Assembly: GCA_012862575.1 (NCBI GenBank)
Contig: BLSF01000026.1
Coordinates: forward strand, 448,657-512,656
Direction: 5' to 3'
Length of the DNA stretch: 64,000 bases
From: Parietichytrium sp. I65-24A
Lineage: Eukaryota; Sar; Bigyra; Thraustochytrida; Thraustochytriidae
Under the pieces are notes generated by a model. That model made no database searches. It had not been told where the DNA came from and saw only the letters and a program-made list of their open reading frames with translations. The first letter of the stretch is position 1. Each line of letters starts with the position of its first letter. Shown here piece by piece: positions 9,750 through 21,263 of the stretch. The position numbers and the translations under genes are program-made.

Positions 9750-11472
9750 TTTCCCCTTCCTCTTCCTGCTTTCACCTGCTGTTTGAAAAAGTAAATTCAT
9801 TTTGCCACTTGCAGTTCAACATTTTCTTCTTCTTTGTTATTTTCTCAAATTTTGGACTGCAAGTTACCTACTACAGCCTGATGATCGCCTGCGGGACCAC
9901 TCGTCCTTCACATCCTGCTCCCGAGGCGCAGGAACCCAGTACCTGACGACCAGAAGTTTCGTATCATCGCGCCTCTAGCACCCCAATCTGCAACACTCCT
10001 GTTGGCGCTTGCAACTCTTCTCTCCACTGAAGCCTGCAAGAATGGACGGACTGGACTTCAAATAGAAAGCTTCCAAATTCCACTTTTTGATTTCGCTGTT
10101 TTTCCAGATTGAGAGAAAGAGATGTTCTGTGAAGTAGTTTTGATTGATAGTTACTGGAGTTGGGAGAACCAGCTTCTCTGATCCTGGAGACGGCATCAGC
10201 GCGAATGGCAGAGCATCTCAGAGCTCCGCCTTCTTGCAACGCACTACCTACGAGGTTTCGTGTAGGGCCTCGTCGTCAGTCAAAAAGAAAGCTTCTGCCT
10301 CCGAGTACAAGTCCACGGAGATTTTTGCGCCGCGTCGCTGCTTCAGGAAAACCGCGCTTTTGGGCGATCGCAAGGTCTTTACAAGAGGCGGAAGAACATC
10401 GTGCTCGAGCTTGATATCAAACTACGCCATGGTACACAGTTACCAGCTCGTGAGCTGAGGCATCATCAGCCCATCGTATCAGCGAAAGTTGACAGCGGAG
10501 CCTGGACACACCACAGACAAGCTTTCTAATTGCAGGCCGTTCGCTGAAGCAGCATAAGCTGATGGCGAAAGCCAGATACCGCAGACAGGCGTGAGGCGTT
10601 TTTCCAAGGCAATGCCTCTGAGTTCGGGCTTTTGCGTTGCGAGTTTGCTGGGTCGCTGCCGGCCGTTTGAGTTCGAAGATGAACGCAAGAGACGGGCCGG
10701 CCACACCCGCGTTACTTTGAGCCACGACATTCGCTACTCTAGCGCAGAGACCAGGAGCTTTGCAGCCTACCTTCCAATAAAGTTTGTTTACGCTGCACTT
10801 CGTGGTTCCACTTATAGCTTTTGAGCTTGGTGTGAAAATGCAAGCCGTATTCTACAGCCCGATGAACCAATCCTTTGCTTTCCTTTCGAGAACTTTTGCA
10901 CAGTCGCGTTCAGGAGATCGCAGCCCTGAAGCTTTTCATTGCGCCGACACGAACCAATATAAGAAGGAGGGCTTCTTTTTCGTGCATTGAACATCTATTT
11001 TATTTACCTCGGTCAACAAAAGATGAGTTTAATCGTCATGAGACGCTGCAAAAAGTAAGTAACAAGGAAGCTCACATGATTCGCTCTCCAACAATTGTTT
11101 TTGGATGATGTATAACGTCATTAGCCCTCAGCCAGCAAAAGTCAGTTTGACAAGCGGTGAGGTCAGTTGTCATTGGAAGCTGTTAGAAGGTAGTGACAGT
11201 GATTCACTGTCGAGCAGTATTTTTAACCTGCATTACAAAGCACATGATCGACGAGAGAACTGCAAAAGATTAAGCTTTTTTGTTTTAATATAGAAGCTGA
11301 GGGTCGAGCAAGAAAGCAATCAATCGTGCTCTATGTTCTCAACACTCTTAACTGCAACCTTGATCACATGCTGCAACCGTGTCGCACTTGGTTGGCGTCA
11401 TGGCGAATCAGGTATGAAATAGTGCGAATAAAGAAAATTTCAAACGAGGGTGTGGCTGCCTGCCTTTCCCAC
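9750..11472. other. Intergenic, 3' flank of subtilase
   Basis: No supported gene. Short frames at 10417-10830 lack any recognisable motif. A perfect 8-bp inverted repeat with a 1-bp centre, GACAGTGA-T-TCACTGTC, lies at 11195-11211, about 260 bp past the subtilase stop codon. Confidence 0.5.
11195..11211. repeat. Short perfect palindrome
   Basis: Eight-bp arms GACAGTGA and TCACTGTC flank a single T. It could be a dimeric protein-binding site or chance; nothing else in the flank decides. Confidence 0.5.
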
Positions 11473-13413
11473 TTAGCCTCGGGAAGCCTTTGTTGGACGC
11501 ATTGTGGGGGCTTTCGTTGGCCTGCGGGTAGTAGGAGCCTTTGTTGGTCGAGCGGTTGGCGGCGCCTTCGTTGGTCGTCCGGTCGGAGCCTTCGTTGGGC
11601 GGCGAGTAGTCGGTGCCTTTGTTGGGCGGGTTGGACGAGAAGTGGGCGTTCGAGTGGTCGGTGGAGCAGTAGTCGGGCGAGGGGTCCAAGCGACAGTTGG
11701 TGTGTTCGGTGCAATCGTGTAGGTCTCTGACCCAATTGTGACGAGCGAGCCTTCCCAGCTTTTGAGCTTCTTTCCTTCAGCCATGGACACCATCATGGAC
11801 GGAACACCAATATCATCGGTGCCGAGAAAATCTGCAGAGAAAGGCTCATCAGAATTGTACTGAACAAATATGACACCGATCGCACCGTTCATCTCGGCAT
11901 TTTTCACTTTGGTGTAGAATGCGCAGCCACCGCGATCAACGAGAACAACCATTCCTGTGAAGTCCTCGCTCGATGCGTAACAAAGAGTCTCTTGCTCTAC
12001 AGAAAGCATGAGGCGACCATACAGAAGCTCTTCCCTCGGCAAATCGGCTCCAAAGCTGCTCTGTTTGAAGTTGTACGTGCAAAATGACTGTTCATCAACA
12101 CAAATGCGGTATGGAGCCAGAGTGGGTGCGCGAGTGGGAGTCAACGTCGGTGGCGTTGGTGGGCCGGTGTAGTGAGAAGTCTGCAAAAGCATGTTTGGGG
12201 AGTCAATCGTCAACCCAGTGATTTTTCCATACGCGTTGATCTTGAGAAGCTCCAGGAGCGCAAGGTCGCGGTCAAAATCGAATTTCTCGAGCATTGTTGC
12301 GGCGACACCTGCAACGTGTGGGGTGGCCATGGAAGTTCCAGAGATTGTTTTGTAGCTGCTGCTGGAGTCGTACCAAGCAGATGTGATCAAAGAGCCTGGC
12401 GCGAAGATGTCCACACAAGATCCATAGTTGGAAAATGAGGATCTAGCATCAGCTGACGTGGTAGCGCCTACACTGATGACGCCGATATCAAGCGCCTTCC
12501 CACCTGTAGAGGCTGGAGAGTAAAGGCATGCATCAGCGTTATCGTTTCCAGCTGCCACAGTCACGATAAACCCTGAGTCCAGTGCTGCATTCACTGCCTC
12601 GTTCATTGCTGCAGAATACGACCCTCCGAGAGACATGGTCATCACGGCAGCTTTGCCGTCATAATTGTTCTTTTGGTAAGATACTGCCCATTCAATTCCG
12701 GCGATCACGCCCGAGTTAGTTCCGCTCCCTGAAGCCGAGAGCACTTTGACTCCAATGACGGTAGCATTTCTCGCGACACCCACAGTTGAGCCAGCTGCGG
12801 TTCCTGCGCAATGTGTGCCATGCCCGTTGTTATCAGTAAGCGGAGTCTCATCAACGAAGGTTTTGCCGACGATTGCGCGGCCATCAAACTCTTCGTGGTC
12901 GGCGTTGATTCCAGTGTCGACAACATAAATGTTTACACCAGCGCCAGTATGGGTGGTCAGGAAAGGCACGCCGGAGCTAAGCGGAAGGTCTTCCTGGTCG
13001 ATACGATTCAATCCCCAGCTTGCAGGGTCGCCGCTGGCCTCTGCGACCACCGCCTGGTCGGCTTCCACATACTTGACGTCAGTCATATTCTCAACAAGGA
13101 GTTTGAGGTCCTCGCTACCTTTAAAATGCAACAGGCAAGTCTCCTCTACCGCGAAAGCAGAGGTGCCCTCGTCTGCCGCAATCCCCATCCCCTGCATCTG
13201 GGACTTGAGAACATCAATTTCAGCACGCAGGGCAGCGCAGCGCTCTTGTCCACCTCTCACAGAAGCAATCCAGGAGTTTTCAATTGTCAATTTTCGAGCT
13301 TTGATGTCGGAGCGAAGCAATGCAAACGCAGAATCAGACTCGTCAAACATAGCTACGGCTGGGCGGAAAGCAATCGCCATCGCGCTGGAGAGCGCGAGAA
13401 CGTCGAGACGCAT
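11473..13413 (-). CDS. Secreted subtilisin-like serine protease (S8) with PA domain and PT-rich tail
   Basis: The 646-residue protein is an endopeptidase of the S8/proteinase K type, probably exported. A signal-like start MRLDVLALSSAMAIAF is followed by an I9-type propeptide (about 45-125). The catalytic triad is visible as Asp166 in VVDTGIN, His198 in NGHGTHCAG and Ser361 in SGTSMATPH, with oxyanion Asn290 in AAGND. A protease-associated (PA) domain follows at about 470-560 (VLVDRGGCAFYTKVKNAE). The last 75 residues are repeats of PTKAPT and RRPTKAP, a likely O-glycosylated stalk or wall-binding tail common in stramenopile secreted proteins. ATG at 13413 is the first true ATG. A second, partial copy of its middle lies at 9504-9749. 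No intron is needed. Confidence 0.95.
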   Translation of the reverse strand: MRLDVLALSSAMAIAFRPAVAMFDESDSAFALLRSDIKARKLTIENSWIASVRGGQERCAALRAEIDVLKSQMQGMGIAADEGTSAFAVEETCLLHFKGSEDLKLLVENMTDVKYVEADQAVVAEASGDPASWGLNRIDQEDLPLSSGVPFLTTHTGAGVNIYVVDTGINADHEEFDGRAIVGKTFVDETPLTDNNGHGTHCAGTAAGSTVGVARNATVIGVKVLSASGSGTNSGVIAGIEWAVSYQKNNYDGKAAVMTMSLGGSYSAAMNEAVNAALDSGFIVTVAAGNDNADACLYSPASTGGKALDIGVISVGATTSADARSSFSNYGSCVDIFAPGSLITSAWYDSSSSYKTISGTSMATPHVAGVAATMLEKFDFDRDLALLELLKINAYGKITGLTIDSPNMLLQTSHYTGPPTPPTLTPTRAPTLAPYRICVDEQSFCTYNFKQSSFGADLPREELLYGRLMLSVEQETLCYASSEDFTGMVVLVDRGGCAFYTKVKNAEMNGAIGVIFVQYNSDEPFSADFLGTDDIGVPSMMVSMAEGKKLKSWEGSLVTIGSETYTIAPNTPTVAWTPRPTTAPPTTRTPTSRPTRPTKAPTTRRPTKAPTGRPTKAPPTARPTKAPTTRRPTKAPTMRPTKASRG

Positions 13414-13674
13414 TGTTGGCACGAAAGTGGCTCAGAATTAGCTTTTCTGGCTTTGATGTCTTGGGCCAGATTTGTATTTGGGATTTTGGGCCACACGATT
13501 TGTCAAATCTCCAGATCTAGCAGACATTGTTTGTGAGAAAGAACGCAAACTCAATTGCCAAAGGATGTGGGCTCCTTTGCCGAAACAAGCCCAAGGTAAA
13601 TATGGCTACTATGGCCTATCAAGGGTCACATTGAGTCTTTAAATTCCAGGTGGGATATGACATAGTACTATGCT

Positions 13675-13697
13675 GTCTCGTGATCTTCTCACGAGAC
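13675..13697. repeat. Hairpin, 9-bp perfect stem
   Basis: Arms GTCTCGTGA and TCACGAGAC flank a 5-nt loop TCTTC. It is 262 bp upstream of the subtilase start codon, so a role in that promoter is possible but unproven. Confidence 0.6.
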
Positions 13698-14412
13698 CTC
13701 CTTACGACTTTTCACGGCCCCCTTGCAATACAGAAGATCTGCATGGAGATTCTCACTGGGTTGGTCATTCAAGAATCCCAAAGTGTGTGCGCGGGGGGTT
13801 GGTCCAGAGATGGGCAGGTGGGCAGATGTACTTTGACACGATTATCTCGGTTCATGTAGTTGGATATCAATCATCACTTACATTCCAAAAAGCAAATCAT
13901 CCCTATCCCTCCGGAAAACCGACAAATATGGGGCGCCACCTGTCGCGGAGGGGGACGCCATGTCACACCTCCTGCAGATCCGTTTCGAGTTTCTTTACAC
14001 TTCTTCACACTCGCTTTAGATAACCTTTCTTACGACTAACCTAGATGAATGTAATCCGTGCATTTTCTCACCCCCGCCGTGCATTTGGACCTCCGTGGTA
14101 TTGCGGCAGTCAGCTACCAGAATCTCTGAAGATGTTTCAATCTTGGCTCATCTAAAACAAAAACTATTTCCAATGGAATTCTGATCGGCAGGTCGCTTGC
14201 TCTGGCTACCAGCTATGTATGCTTCCGTCACTGTCACCGGTCTAAAGCCGTTGAACGGACACTATTAATGTTTAGTGTAACAGATGGTTAATATTTCTCG
14301 CGACGGACTCATCTGTTTCTCGTCAGCGCCGCGATGATTTTGATGAACGGATAAAGCCCTCGATTAGGTTCAAAGCTAATGAAAGACTATCATGAAAACA
14401 CGCGAGCAAAGA

Positions 14413-14597
14413 TGATTGGAATAATTGGGATGGCTTATTGAAAAGGTGGGCTTCCTCTTACCTTCCATGTACAGGGAAGTGGCAGATTGCGTTCCTTTTC
14501 CCTTCGACAGAACGGAGGTGGGTAGAATGGCTTATCATAAGTGGGCCCAGGACGATCGGAGTGGTTGGGATGGCCTTAAAACTGGGCTTCCATGTAC
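14413..14597. repeat. Diverged direct repeat pair
   Basis: The segment 14413-14471 resembles 14555-14597. Both share TTGGGATGGC, TGGGCTTCC and ATGTAC in the same order, with gaps between them. It looks like an old local duplication in non-coding DNA. Confidence 0.4.
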
Positions 14598-15917
14598 TCC
14601 CGTTCTGACTTTCAGCTGCCCCAGGACTTGAGACCCTTGCCTACTATGAAATGGAGGAATGCGCTGAAGCAAGGACTCTGCAATGGAGACGTTACAACTG
14701 GCTTGGGTGTTCTTCGCTTCCCTTGGGATCGCCAGCAACCAGAGCTAGTGCATTTAGTGAACGTGAAATGTTCAGTGACGCAGTGACCAGCTGCTATTCC
14801 TTTCTAGCATCCCATGTAGTGTGAAATGTTTTGTGCATTATTCTCCTCATCTCGTTTTGAATTGGCCACGAGGGCCTATTCATATTACGTGGGCTAGAAC
14901 AGACGAAGGGATGGGCAGATCGAAAGAAATTGGGCTTGTGAAATATGGCACCCTGGCAATCCCTTCGTACATGAGGGAAGAAGTCGGACGATTCCTTGCG
15001 CTTCGCTCGTTTGGGGTTTAAAATCCAATTAAAAAATAAAACTTGTGCTGGAGTCGATTGCCTTTTCTCAACGAAAGAAGGACAACACAAAAAGTCACAA
15101 CGTATTTCATCTATGCAAGTGGAAACACCTTTGACCACGCTGTTTGTGCCGTGCAGGAGGTCCAGAAACTTCAGACGTCGCTCTTGTCGTAGGTACATTC
15201 CAAATTCTGCAACGGGCGGAGGGATCCGAATTACGCCCACATGCGCAAAATTGATAAGCTCTCGTCAGATGATTGGCCCCTCGCTCGAAACATGCCCGGC
15301 CTCTCCGGTCTTCTTTCTCCGGTCTTCTTTCTCGAGCTTAAAACTATACCGCCACGAACTTGCAAAGTCACATCCCGAAGGTGTACTGAGTACTGCCTGC
15401 TTCTGCGTTTACATTTGATCAAGAACGAAACGAAGCAAACATGTGTTCGCGAATGGCTCTCTCGTCTCCTTTTGGTTTGGATGGTGTGGGAAGCTTGTAC
15501 CTTGAAAGTTCTGTGCAAGCGCAAGTTGAAACGCGCTCCCTCGATCGAATCATAGCTGGGGGCGATTCAAAGATGCAATTAAATGGTGCCAACATAGCGG
15601 TTATAGTGAGTACTGGCCCCACAGAGTGTGGGGCGGGTGCTGCCCCAACCAAGAAGATACTCCCGAGTACCTTGTTCACTGAGTGTTGGTGACAGTGAGT
15701 ACCTCCACCTTTTGATTTTATAGCACCTGTATTTTTATTTTGACTTTGGAGCGTCTCATTCGCCTATGATTTGTCGAAGGATGATGAGCACAAGCAGCTT
15801 GATCATGATGATCATGTGACAGAGTTCTCAGGTAGCGAGGATGCGTTGTGCACAACGCGTACTGCGCTAGTAGTACACGTCGGGGGAAAGCAAAAAGCGC
15901 AAGAGTCCACACGTTCG

Positions 15918-15940
15918 GGCCGAAGCTCGTAGCTTCGGCC
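15918..15940. repeat. Hairpin, 10-bp perfect stem with 3-nt loop
   Basis: Arms GGCCGAAGCT and AGCTTCGGCC flank CGT. The stem is 60-70% GC and lies 1.2 kb upstream of the carotenoid oxygenase start. No poly-T follows, so it is not a terminator of bacterial type. Confidence 0.7.
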
Positions 15941-16023
15941 GATTGATTTGCCGATCGCGGCTTGGCGGCTGACCTGGTCGTGTTCAAATACCCCACCCAA
16001 ACTGTTTGTTCGACTCCAATCCA

Positions 16024-16063
16024 TGTTCTCGTTCTCCAATCATTGTTCTCGTTCTCCAATCAT
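16024..16063. repeat. Two exact copies of a 20-bp unit
   Basis: The 20-bp unit TGTTCTCGTTCTCCAATCAT occurs twice head to tail. It is non-coding and lies 1.1 kb upstream of the carotenoid oxygenase gene. Confidence 0.85.
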
Positions 16064-16110
16064 TATCATGGAGCCGAATGGACGCCAAGCAACCCATTTT
16101 TTAATGACCT

Positions 16111-16148
16111 TCAGAAATTCAGAATCCAGAATTCAGAATTCAGAAATT
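16111..16148. repeat. ATTCAGA heptamer array
   Basis: About five imperfect units of ATTCAGA (complement TCTGAAT). Related arrays occur at 35717-35745, 42014-42035 and 63270-63293, which makes this a recurring repeat type of the window. Confidence 0.75.
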
Positions 16149-17124
16149 AAAAGCCCTAGACATTCTGTTTGCGCAACTCTTTTTCCCCCATTAGCGCAGC
16201 CGCCACATGCCGCCACAGCACATTCAGCACAACACATCACTCGCAGGTCCAAGCTCTTCCCTTCCATTTCCACCCAGATCCCACGAGCCATCTCTGTGTC
16301 AAACAGGAAAGGTGTGTGGTTGTGGCTCCAACACCTGGTGAGCCTATGTGAACCTGGTGATAGCAGCTAGGAGCGTAGACTGCGTAGACTGCGTAGACGT
16401 TGTAGAGCAGAGTGTGTCTGGGTTTGTAAAGTTTGTAAAGTTTAGTTAGCGCGTAGCGAGGAGTAGAGAAGGGATGGTGAGCTTGAGCCAGGTGTGGTGC
16501 GAGTGTTCTCTGAGTTCTCTGTTTAAGTTTGCCACTGCCAAGGTTTTGAGGTGCTCGGGCTGGTCGGGTTGGTGCGATCTTTCGATGTGTTTCGTTTTTC
16601 TTCCCATTTCACAAGAACATGAACATGAACATGAAGATGAGCATTGCAAATTTGCAATTTGCCATCTGCGAGCTGGCCCGAGACTCTCTTAGGTTCGATT
16701 TGAAAGGATGGAAAGAAATGGAGGCTTGAACACCAAATACGCCAGGTGTGAAAGGTAACACTGAGGCTCGCAGGAATTGCGATAGGCCGAAGGTTCGTAC
16801 CAGTGAGTACCGGTACCAGTATCTCGAAAGGGCAGGAAGCTTTTCAGCTTGCTGTTAGAACATGACGAGATTGTGCACTGTGACTACTGTGACAGAGCAG
16901 AGCAAGCACGTAGCGGTAGAACACGAAAGCCCATCCCACTATGGCAGGGGTTACAGCTGCTCACTGTCGTTCGCTTCCGCTGGACTGATCAAAGTCAGGC
17001 ACGCCTGAGCGCGGGGCGTGGCTGTGCAAACCCTCAACTCAGCTTGTCGAGACAACTCTCGAAGGTTGCAAGTGATTCCAGCAAGTAGGACGGGTAGCGA
17101 AGAAGACGAAAGGTGAGAAGAAGG

Positions 17125-18817
17125 ATGGAGGGCGGATTTGCAATTCACCACTCTGCGAGCAAGAATGCGCCCTGGGCGTCTACTCCAGGGTTCAAAGACG
17201 TCGAGAAGGAGTACGAGAATGAGATGTGCCAAGTCGTAGAAGGCGAGGTGCCGAGCTGGATGAATGGGTCGCTATATCGGCAAAGTGGAGGCGCATTCCT
17301 TGGCGAAACAAGTACTGATCTCCTCGACGGGTTGGCTCACATCACAGCGCATCGCTTTGCCAAAGGTGAAGTGCACTTTTCGAACAAATACATGCGAACC
17401 TCTGGTTTTAAAAGCTTTATTGAAAATGGCAAGAGAGAATGGGGCGGCACGAATCGGGCAGGAACAGCTGAAAGCGGAAACGTGGTGACGCGCCTTTTTA
17501 GCAAATTGCTCCCCTCCTCAGGCCCCAAGGCGCTTTACACCGGATTTAATCCGAACGTGACCACTTGGTTGCTTTCTTCTCCGTCGAGCCCAAGACTTGC
17601 CGCTATCACTGAAGCGGATGGCGTGGCTTGCGAGTTTGACCCGGAAACTTTGACGACGTTGAGATCTGTCCCAACGATGCCGACTTCTGGACAGATCATT
17701 ACAAATGCGGCGCATTGGTTCCTAGACCAGGAGTCTAACGGCGGGTATCATTGTGCTCTTGACTTGAAATGGAAATTGTCTGGCTTGCAGCCCGAGTTTC
17801 ACTTCAGCTATGTTGTATATCACGGCTTGAATCCTCCTTACCGCCCCGTGGCGGAATACAGCTTGGCAAAGTTTAAGTGGGGTGGTCGCAACTCTCAGCC
17901 TTCCAAGAATAGAGCTGCTTACATGCACACGATTGCACAGACCGAAAACTACGTCATTTTGATAAATTCATCGAAGCGGATGAAGTACGGTGACCTGCTC
18001 AGTCGCAACATGCCCAACGGCTTCTTTGGGCTCTTCGAGAGTGTTGATGATCCAGTCGAATTTCTCGTATTCAAAATTACGGACAAGAAAAAGGCAACAT
18101 TGGAATTCGTGGATCGGATTCCCGCTGCAGTGGGCGACACGTTTATGGTATGGCATCTTGCCAACTCGTTCGAGTCCGAAGGCAAAATCATCATCGACGC
18201 CGCAAGCTCTGTGAGTCAGAACGCGGGATCCGCAATTTCTGAGAAGGAGGAGCACTCGATCTTTCGCTACACTATAGACTTGAGCTCTAAAGCTGCCAGC
18301 GTGGAGCGTTTATTTGATTCGTCTTTGGCCGAGCTCGAGTTCCCAAATGTAAGTTTCGTGTACATTGCTTGCTTCGAATTTGCCTGAGACAGAGAATCTC
18401 GCTAACAGTGATCTCGCAAAACGGGCGCTATTTTGAATGTCTTAGATCAATCCTGCTTTCAATTTGCAGCCAAACAGATACATCTACGCGTTATCGAACG
18501 TTCTTTCGGGGGATTCTGATACCGTGATGGCGAAGCTGGACACGGAGACCCGTACGGGTCAACTCTTTCAGAGCACCAAACAAAGGCAACTGATGACAGA
18601 GCCAATATTTGTTCCTCGGCCTGGAGCCACTGACGAATTAGATGGAGTCGTGGTCACTGAGGAACTAGACATCGAGTCCGGGACCTCGGACCTGCTCGTG
18701 TGCGATCCTGCTTCGCTCTCCGTACTTGCTCGGATTCGGTCCCCGATTCCGGCCAATAATGGGCTTCATTCGACATGGATTGACAGCGAACAGCTAACAT
18801 TTTCTTCCAAGTTTTAG
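17125..18817 (+). CDS. Carotenoid cleavage oxygenase (RPE65/CCD family)
   Basis: This is a non-haem iron dioxygenase that cleaves carotenoid double bonds to apocarotenoids or retinal. The ATG at 17125 opens exon 1. One intron, 18349-18445 (97 bp, GTAAGT...CTTAG, phase 0), is placed so that the join reads LEFPN-INPAFNLQPNRYIY, matching the family block normally read as EFPRINP. The joined protein has 531 residues, normal for the family. The four iron-binding histidine contexts can be seen: one in NAAHWFL or the nearby segment, then MHTIAQTENYVILI, VWHLANSFE, and GLHSTWID near the C terminus. The N-terminal LYRQSGG and FAKGEVHFSNKYMRT blocks also fit. There is no obvious signal or transit peptide. 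The substrate cannot be told. Confidence 0.93.
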
Positions 18818-20752
18818 GTTTACCTGAAGTCCGCACAATGCGATCTCCTGCTGCCGCAAACTTCCCAGTCCTCTCCGGCTGCTCCGACGGAACAATTTTT
18901 TTTTAATTCAAGAAATCAAGTTTGTTAATACTTGAAGCAAAAAGTGAAAACGAACTGTGTAACCAACCAACAAAAACCCAAATTCAAAATTCAACAACGT
19001 CTTGTTCTCCGATTCCGAAAATTTGGAATTCGGAATTTGGTAGATCTAAAGGAACACTCGCGAACAAAATCGTTCGTGAATGCTCCTTCGGTCAAGATTT
19101 CCTCGGGAAGGGTCAAATGTGTGCGCACTCCCTCCAGGATTGAAATCCGCTATTCCCCCTGGTGGGTTCAGCTTCAGTTACGGTTTATGATATCTAGCTC
19201 TAATATGGGCCGGAAAAGCACAATTAGAAGAGGATGAAACTATTAGTTATTTTGTTAATCTTTTATTATGCTTTTCTACGCTGGCCAGAGTGACCTACCT
19301 CACAGCTATGAGCTCCCTCATCCTTTTTTATCACGCAATTTCGGCCATGGGCTCGTAGTATATAATAATGAACATATCAACAAGTAGTTCAAGAAAAAGA
19401 AGACGAGAGATCCATCGAATAACCCCGCGAGTAAAACTCCCCATTCCCCGTCTACACATCCCTAACGCCCCAACAACGTCTGCAGCATACGCGCGCTACC
19501 ACCAGCTAACACAAACAGTAGGGGTATTTATAAAGTCGGATAGATGCTTTGCCTAAGACACCTGCAATCTACTAAATAAGCTAGTGAACTGAAAGGGAAA
19601 ACTCAAAAAATACAGCTTGATCACTCACCGCCGATAAAGACTTCAAACTTTAAAACTCCATTCAGAACAAAAACACAAGCGATCAACGCGCCGAAAGGGG
19701 GGACATTTCAATAGCTTGCCAATCAGTTCTAATTATTTACATCGGAAGACATCGGAAGCCCTGGAGGTTTCTGAAGCGGAAAAGTCTCCAAATCAATGCC
19801 CATCGTAGTGGGCTCGTAGGGTATTCCGAGACAAGAAATTTCCTCCAGGGAGAGGGATCACAGTATCAAAGGCCTGAATAGAAATCCTCTTGAATAGTTA
19901 TAGCTAGCTAGTAGAATTACGAATGAGCAAAGTACACAAATGGATTAATTATTTGAGAACGATCCTGGACGTCTGAATTTCTGACTTTACCGCGACAACC
20001 AACTCACTGATTAAAAGTTTACACAGAAGAACTTTTTGCCAGCTACTCTTATCATTATTCCATTCAAGAACTCGACTTGAAAAAGAACTCAAAGAGAGGA
20101 AGTAGAAAAAGGAGAAAACGCCAGCCGCCTCTCTCCCTTAGAGCCGTTCTACAATATCCTCTACCAGACGCGGCCACCGCCTCTACCCTTCTGCTACACA
20201 CTCTCCATACCCCTTCCTCCTCCCTCTCTTTCCGTTGTTAGCCCATACTACTACCGCTCGGCGACTAAGGGCGGTGGAAGTGGCGTAGATAGTGCTATCC
20301 ACGTAGTAGCCGGTTATCGCAATTGGTAAGGATGGAGTCAGAGAGCGGGAGAGTCGTAGCGCAGATTAGGTAGATAGCTAGGTAAACCCCAATTTGAAAG
20401 TGTCCGCGGGGACGTGCAGCGACGTTTTCTCTCACAACGGAAAGTGCGCGATATCGTACCACGCAGGCGGCGACTCTGCGGGCCGTAGCTGTGCACCGCA
20501 AAACGCTGCGGCCTCATCCGCGCGCCGGATCGCGACCCTTGTGAGGGGCTCATTCACTCATTCACTCATTCTCTCACTCACTCTTGAGCTGCGCCCCGCA
20601 GCTTTGCGCAATTTTGCGGTGCACAGGAGATTCACGGCTGCGCGTGCGTGGGACGCTGTTGGGTAAGGCGAGGCGGCGGGCGTGGAACTAGGAGGGTAGG
20701 CGCTCTGCTCTAGCTAGAGGTAGATAGAGAGGGAGAAAATAGCTGGGACGAA

Positions 20753-20798
20753 GGATACGATACGATACGATACGTGTCATTTGTCATTTGTCATTTGT
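20753..20798. repeat. GATAC then TGTCATT tandem repeats
   Basis: About four GATAC pentamers are followed directly by three TGTCATT heptamers, about 470-510 bp in front of the start codon at 21264. Confidence 0.85.
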
Positions 20799-20919
20799 TT
20801 ACAAACAGTGAACGGTGAACGGTGTACGGTGCACGGGAAGCAGTTGTTAATGTAGGTGACTGCGAAGACAGAAACAGAAACAGAAAGCGTACGAAGAAGC
20901 GGGCTATCGTCTCTCTGTT

Positions 20920-20995
20920 TTCTATCCATCTATCCGTCTATCTGTTTATCTGCATATCTATCTATCTATCTATCTATCTATCGATCCATCTATTC
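20920..20995. repeat. TCTA microsatellite
   Basis: An imperfect TCTA/TCCA array with about six perfect TCTA units in its middle, about 300 bp in front of the BCAS3-like start codon. Confidence 0.9.
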
Positions 20996-21263
20996 GTGGT
21001 GTGGTGCAGATCGTGACAAGCGTGGCTTGCTTGAAAAGTTGGAAAGTTGGCCGCAGGTGTACTCAGTACTCAGTACTCAGGACCGGTGTCGTTGATACTT
21101 TGATACTTGCGTGGTTGTGTGCTCGACGACGGAGTACGGAGTGTGCCGGGCTTGAAAGAAAGGAGATTTGGAAGAGAAAGAGCGAGCGGGATCTTGCGGG
21201 CCTTGAGAGTTGATTTTGGCCGTTTAGCCCGTCGCATAGGTCGGAGGATATTACGCGGAAAGC

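Larger units (their letters stand above)
13414..17124. other. 3.7-kb gene-free region
   Basis: This is the space between two divergent genes. I see no gene with family signatures; a 148-codon minus frame at 14794-15240 looks like chance. It contains two perfect hairpins (13675-13697, 15918-15940), a diverged repeat pair (14413-14471 and 14555-14597), a 20-bp tandem pair (16024-16063) and an ATTCAGA heptamer array (16111-16148). The last 700 bp are likely the promoter and leader of the carotenoid oxygenase gene. Confidence 0.55.
18818..21263. other. Intergenic, long repeat-rich upstream region of the BCAS3-like gene
   Basis: No supported gene in 2.4 kb. The first half is AT-rich without structure. 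From 20549 simple repeats crowd towards the start codon: CATTCACT units (20549-20584), GATAC and TCATTTG units (20753-20798), GAACGGT units (20808-20836), TCTA units (20920-20995) and ACTCAGT units (21060-21080). Confidence 0.6.

Noticed and set aside
10417-10830. Overlapping short frames downstream of the subtilase fragment
   Set aside because: Several frames of similar length on both strands, none with recognisable protein features.
11364-11735. Proline- and arginine-rich or cysteine-rich frames over the subtilase tail
   Set aside because: Shadows of the PT-repeat coding region in other frames.
14794-15240. 148-codon minus-strand frame in the 3.7-kb gap
   Set aside because: No motif, no family similarity and composition like the flanking non-coding DNA.
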